A stretch of 64,000 bases of DNA from Micavibrio sp. UBA7657 (GTDB taxonomy: Bacteria; Pseudomonadota; Alphaproteobacteria; Micavibrionales; Micavibrionaceae): assembly GCA_002483465.1 (NCBI GenBank), contig DLHX01000008.1, positions 244,700 to 308,699 on the forward strand, given 5' to 3'. A model generated the notes under the pieces. The model searched no databases and had not been told where the DNA came from. It saw nothing but the letters and a program-made list of their open reading frames with translations. Below are positions 61,009 to 64,000 of this stretch, in pieces; within the stretch, counting starts at the first letter, position 1, and each line of letters begins with the position of its first letter. A program made the translations under genes and the position numbers.

Positions 61009-61413
61009 TTACCGGCTACGCGTACCCAAGCCGATATCTTTCGCCAGCTTCGAACGCTGACGCGCGTAATTCGGCGCAACCATCGGATAATCTGAAGGTA
61101 AACCCCAACGCTCGCGGTATTGCTCCGGCGTCATGTTGTACGCCGTCTTCAGATAACGCTTGAGCATCTTCAGCTTCTTGCCGTCTTCCAGGCACACGAT
61201 GTAATCCGGGTTCACCGATTTCTTGATCGGCACCGCCGGTTGCGGACGGTCGGCCAACGCGCCGCCTTCAGCATTCACGTTCGACAGGGTCTTGAAAACC
61301 TGTTCGATGAGGCTGGGAATGTCATTCGCCGCTGTAGAATTGTTCGAGAGATAGGCCGACACGATTTCCGTCGTCAGGGCGAGCACGTCGTCGCGGCTTG
61401 TCTGATCAGTCAT
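61009..61413 (-). CDS. mucR: MucR/Ros family transcriptional regulator
   Basis: 134 aa. The C-terminal domain PDYIVCLEDGKKLKMLKRYL then YNMTPEQYRERWGLPSDYPM is the MucR/Ros type. In Ros the zinc site uses Cys, Cys/Asp, His and His; here Cys74 and Asp77 remain but the two His positions are Tyr87 and Tyr92, so zinc binding may be lost. MucR proteins act as pleiotropic, H-NS-like regulators. Confidence 0.92.
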   Translation of the reverse strand: MTDQTSRDDVLALTTEIVSAYLSNNSTAANDIPSLIEQVFKTLSNVNAEGGALADRPQPAVPIKKSVNPDYIVCLEDGKKLKMLKRYLKTAYNMTPEQYRERWGLPSDYPMVAPNYARQRSKLAKDIGLGTRSR

Positions 61414-61522
61414 GATTACTCTCCTTCTCTCCTGTTTATTTCAAGGCGGACAGTATTAAAGGATGATTACAGGTAAAACAAGCGGAAAAGGCCAGTATTC
61501 GCAATAAAAGAAAGTTTATGTC

Positions 61523-62185
61523 TTATTTCAGGCCCTGCACGCCTTCAAATATCCGGTTCGTGCGCTTGGATTCCGTAACATCGGCCCCGCGCAGGTAAAC
61601 CGGCTCTGCCCCAAGGCTGAACAGCTCGGGCCTTGTAGCCAGCAACTGCGCCATCAGCGCCGCATCGATTGCTGCGATTTCAGGCTTCTCTCCGCTCAAG
61701 CGCTCGACGCCATCACCAACCAGAGCAAATCCATCCGTTTTGATGGCTTCCCCGCTCATGACAGCCGCCGCGCTCAACGCATTTCCTTCCGCATCGAACG
61801 TCTGGAAATAAAAATCCGCACGCTTGGTATCGAGAACAATAGCAACCGGCTCTGCATTTTCACGCACCGCCTGCAACGCCAGAACCTGCATCGTCGTAAT
61901 GCCGTAAACCGGAACACCCAACGCCAAACCAATCGCCCGCGCCGCCGACAACCCGATCCGCAATCCCGTGAACGCACCCGGCCCCGTCGTCACCGCGACC
62001 GCTTCTAAATCCGCATAAGCCACGTCAGACTTTTTCAGCACGCGCTCCGCCATCGGCAATAAATGCTCGGCATGGCCCTGCATCATCGCGCTCGACTCGG
62101 AAAAAACTTTTCCCCGGTCGTAAATCGCCGCGCTGCAATTATTCAGCGCAGTATCGAGTGCCAGAATTTTCTGAAAGCCAGCCAT
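61523..62185 (-). CDS. tsaB: tRNA threonylcarbamoyladenosine biosynthesis protein TsaB
   Basis: 220 aa, partner of TsaD in making t6A37. ILALDTALNNCSAAIYD, TTGPGAFTGLRIGLSAARAI and a C-terminal EPVYLRGADVTE are typical. Starts one base into the stop of the upstream nitroreductase gene, so they are coupled. Confidence 0.93.
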   Translation of the reverse strand: MAGFQKILALDTALNNCSAAIYDRGKVFSESSAMMQGHAEHLLPMAERVLKKSDVAYADLEAVAVTTGPGAFTGLRIGLSAARAIGLALGVPVYGITTMQVLALQAVRENAEPVAIVLDTKRADFYFQTFDAEGNALSAAAVMSGEAIKTDGFALVGDGVERLSGEKPEIAAIDAALMAQLLATRPELFSLGAEPVYLRGADVTESKRTNRIFEGVQGLK

Positions 62186-62796
62186 TAAATAATTTTCGAT
62201 GTCTCGTCGAATGTTAAGCGCGGACTGCGCGGGTGAAGCTTCGATTCATCACCGTACCCGAGATTGCACAGAAAATTGGGCACATAATCGTTATCCGCGA
62301 AGAATTCCTTCTTGATGCCGTCCGCATCAAACCCCGACATCGGCCCGCAATCCAGCCCCAGCGCCCGCGCCGCAATAATCAGGTAAGCCCCCTGCAAACT
62401 CCCGTTCAGGAAAGCCGTGTCCCTGATCTTTTCGGGCTTAGCCGTAAACATGGCCTTGCCGTCCTTCATGTGCGGCGCCAGCTTCGGCATCTGCTCATAA
62501 AATTTCAGGTCATAGGCAATAATCGCCGTCACCGGCGCCGTCATCGTCTTCTCTTTATTGCCTTCATCAAGATGCGGCCTCAATCTTTCCTTGGCGTCTT
62601 TCGACTTCACAAAAACAAAACGCGCCGGGCAGCAATTCGCGCTCGTCGGCCCGAATTTCAAAAGTTCATACATCTGGTCGATCAGCGCATCCGGAACCTC
62701 GCGCTGCTGCCACGCGCGGTGCGTGCGCGCCTCCCGGAAAATGATATCGAGCGCTTCATTCTGAAGATTGCGGGACTTTAATTTTTCGGCGGCCAT
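62185..62796 (-). CDS. rutE: Nitroreductase family protein, RutE-like malonic semialdehyde reductase
   Basis: 203 aa, FMN-type. LLKFGPTSANCCPARFVFVK, then KTMTAPVTAIIAYDLKFYEQ and ALGLDCGPMSGFD are close to RutE, which reduces malonic semialdehyde in uracil catabolism. No other rut genes are here, so the substrate is uncertain. The ATG at 62796 has AGGA 9 nt upstream; an ATG at 62817 lacks one. Confidence 0.85.
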   Translation of the reverse strand: MAAEKLKSRNLQNEALDIIFREARTHRAWQQREVPDALIDQMYELLKFGPTSANCCPARFVFVKSKDAKERLRPHLDEGNKEKTMTAPVTAIIAYDLKFYEQMPKLAPHMKDGKAMFTAKPEKIRDTAFLNGSLQGAYLIIAARALGLDCGPMSGFDADGIKKEFFADNDYVPNFLCNLGYGDESKLHPRSPRLTFDETSKII

Positions 62797-62857
62797 GCGG
62801 TCTGTCCTTTCAGGCATAAGGGCACCATCAATCTAGTCCCGGCCCGCTAAACATCAA

Positions 62858-62872
62858 CCCTTAATTTAAGGG
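62858..62872. promoter_or_regulatory. 15-bp palindrome upstream of the deacetylase-like gene
   Basis: CCCTTAATTTAAGGG, perfect 7+1+7. It lies 68 bp before the start at 62940 and 62 bp before the leftward rutE-like start, so it could be an operator for either. Confidence 0.35.
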
Positions 62873-62939
62873 ACTTTTGGGGGGCTATTTTTCAGACCCG
62901 TTATCTGGTTTAATCCCGGTCTTGCGAAAGACCTGAGCC

Positions 62940-64000
62940 ATGCAGCGTTTCCTGACATTCCTCGCCCTTCTGGCCGCGACCGCCGGTGCCGGGAATCCCG
63001 CGTCCGCCGCCACCGCCATCCCCGAGGATAAATACTCCGCCGTCGTGCTGGTCTATCATCGCATCGGCGAAGATGCCTATCCCGACAGCAACCTGCGCAC
63101 TGAACAATTCATGGATCACCTCCAGGAAATCGCCAGCGCCGATTACACCGTTCTTCCCTTAAGCGAAATCATCGACGCCGTGAAAAATCACCGCGAACTA
63201 CCGCCGCGCGCGCTCGCTATCACATTCGAAAACGCCTACCGCTCGGCATTGGATAACGCGATCCCCGCTCTGCTCGAAAAAAACATCCCTTTCACGGTTT
63301 TTTATTCTAGCGGCCAGCTTGACGCCAAAACCGAGGAAAATATGAGCTGGCAGGAGCTTAAAAAGCTCGCCCAGAACCAGAATGTCAGTATTGGCGTGCT
63401 TCCCGCAGCCTATTCCAATCTCGCCCGCGAGCCCGAAGATGAAATCCGCCGCCAGGTGAACAAGGCGCTTCTTCGCTACCGCGAAGAATTCGGCAGCGAA
63501 CCCGCATTCTTCTCCTATCCGTTCGGCGAATATTCCCTGCCCTACAAAAAAATCATCGCCGATTCCGGTTTCACCGCCGCCTTCGGCCTCCACTCAGGAA
63601 CAGTCTACGAAGGCGCAGACTTTTTTGCACTGCCCCGCTTCACGATGACCGAGCGTTTCGGCGACACCGAACGTTTCCGTCTCGTGGTGAATGCATTGCC
63701 CCTGCCCGCCATCGATATCGAGCCGCGCGATCCGCAGATCGGCGCCGCCGCGCCCACAATAGGTTTTTCGCTACCGCCTTCGCTTGAAAAAGAAAGCGCC
63801 GATTTATCCTGCTTCGTGTCCGGACGCGGCCAGCCTGAAATTGAAAGACTTGGAAACCGTATTGAGCTGCGCCTCGCCGACATTCCGGGTGATGAACGCG
63901 TGCGTTTGAACTGCACCATGCCGGGCCCGATGGACACGCAGACCGATGTCGAACAATGGCGCTGGTTGGGAATGGTATTAGCGGGGCAAAGCGTGCCCGC
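62940..64000 (+). CDS. Polysaccharide deacetylase-like protein with altered active site (C-terminus off window)
   Basis: 353 codons before the window ends. It has a signal peptide (residues about 1-23), then a NodB-type fold: VVLVYHRIGED, VLPLSEIIDAV and PAFFSYPFGEYS. In active deacetylases motif 1 is TFDD; here it is TFEN (Glu97, Asn98). The metal-binding H-x3-H of motif 2 is replaced (Leu154, Tyr158 in IGVLPAAYSN). So it is probably a non-catalytic relative that binds glycans or has a different chemistry. The region after about 230 is an added domain with two Cys. Confidence 0.8.
   Translation, partial: MQRFLTFLALLAATAGAGNPASAATAIPEDKYSAVVLVYHRIGEDAYPDSNLRTEQFMDHLQEIASADYTVLPLSEIIDAVKNHRELPPRALAITFENAYRSALDNAIPALLEKNIPFTVFYSSGQLDAKTEENMSWQELKKLAQNQNVSIGVLPAAYSNLAREPEDEIRRQVNKALLRYREEFGSEPAFFSYPFGEYSLPYKKIIADSGFTAAFGLHSGTVYEGADFFALPRFTMTERFGDTERFRLVVNALPLPAIDIEPRDPQIGAAAPTIGFSLPPSLEKESADLSCFVSGRGQPEIERLGNRIELRLADIPGDERVRLNCTMPGPMDTQTDVEQWRWLGMVLAGQSVP

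Overview
This window looks like a chromosome segment from a free-living alphaproteobacterium. Supporting gene content includes a MucR/Ros regulator, a PhaR-type polyhydroxyalkanoate (PHA) regulator with phaC-phaA-phaB, an NDUFAF7-like methyltransferase in an lgt-pgeF neighbourhood, the order prs-rplY-pth-ychF, AsmA, YbjN and UbiK. A Micavibrio-like or other deep-branching lineage is possible, but I cannot place it from sequence alone. I saw no rRNA, tRNA or CRISPR array.

Layout: 1-3.2 kb holds a truncated recO, nadX, a histidine phosphatase and folK-folP. 3.2-9.2 kb holds a mepK/ldtD-type peptidoglycan pair, ilvD and two PH-domain membrane proteins. 9.2-15.9 kb has an odd repeat-rich protein, phosphofructokinase, purE-purK and fumC. 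15.9-25.2 kb has AsmA, a PHA cluster with a short class III-like synthase, and several small or exported unknowns. 25.2-39.1 kb has a 1100-residue exported coiled-coil protein, prfB with its programmed frameshift, an OmpA-type lipoprotein, Hsp33, RecX, a CHASE/PAS kinase, a phasin and an EnvZ/OmpR pair. 52.6-64 kb holds translation, nucleotide and envelope genes (ychF, pth, rplY, prs, pgeF, lgt, ubiK, proC, mucR, tsaB) and a truncated deacetylase-like protein at the edge.

The accessory part is a 12.5-kb integrative element at 40,148-52,656. It is bounded by an 18-bp direct repeat (17/18 identical) that is the last six codons of ychF. It carries a P4-type integrase, an AlpA-like regulator, a Toprim primase, a RepA-like ATPase, and short direct repeats at both ends. 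Its cargo is a seven-gene leftward operon: a membrane-anchored protein, an Fe(II)/2-oxoglutarate oxygenase-like protein, a HEPN-like protein with a zinc ribbon, two paralogues of unknown function, a zinc-ribbon/GIY-YIG-like protein and one unknown. This is a candidate defence or stress system. Divergent from it is a lipoprotein cassette preceded by a richly base-paired RNA of about 200 nt that ends in an intrinsic terminator. The RNA's closing helix competes with the terminator, so it may be a new attenuator, riboswitch or ncRNA.

Two dispersed repeat families are present. One has three copies with a conserved core and copy-specific, perfectly complementary arms, each just 3' of a leftward gene. 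The other (GTCAT...ATGAC) supplies the C-terminal tail of Lgt and the start codon of the next gene.
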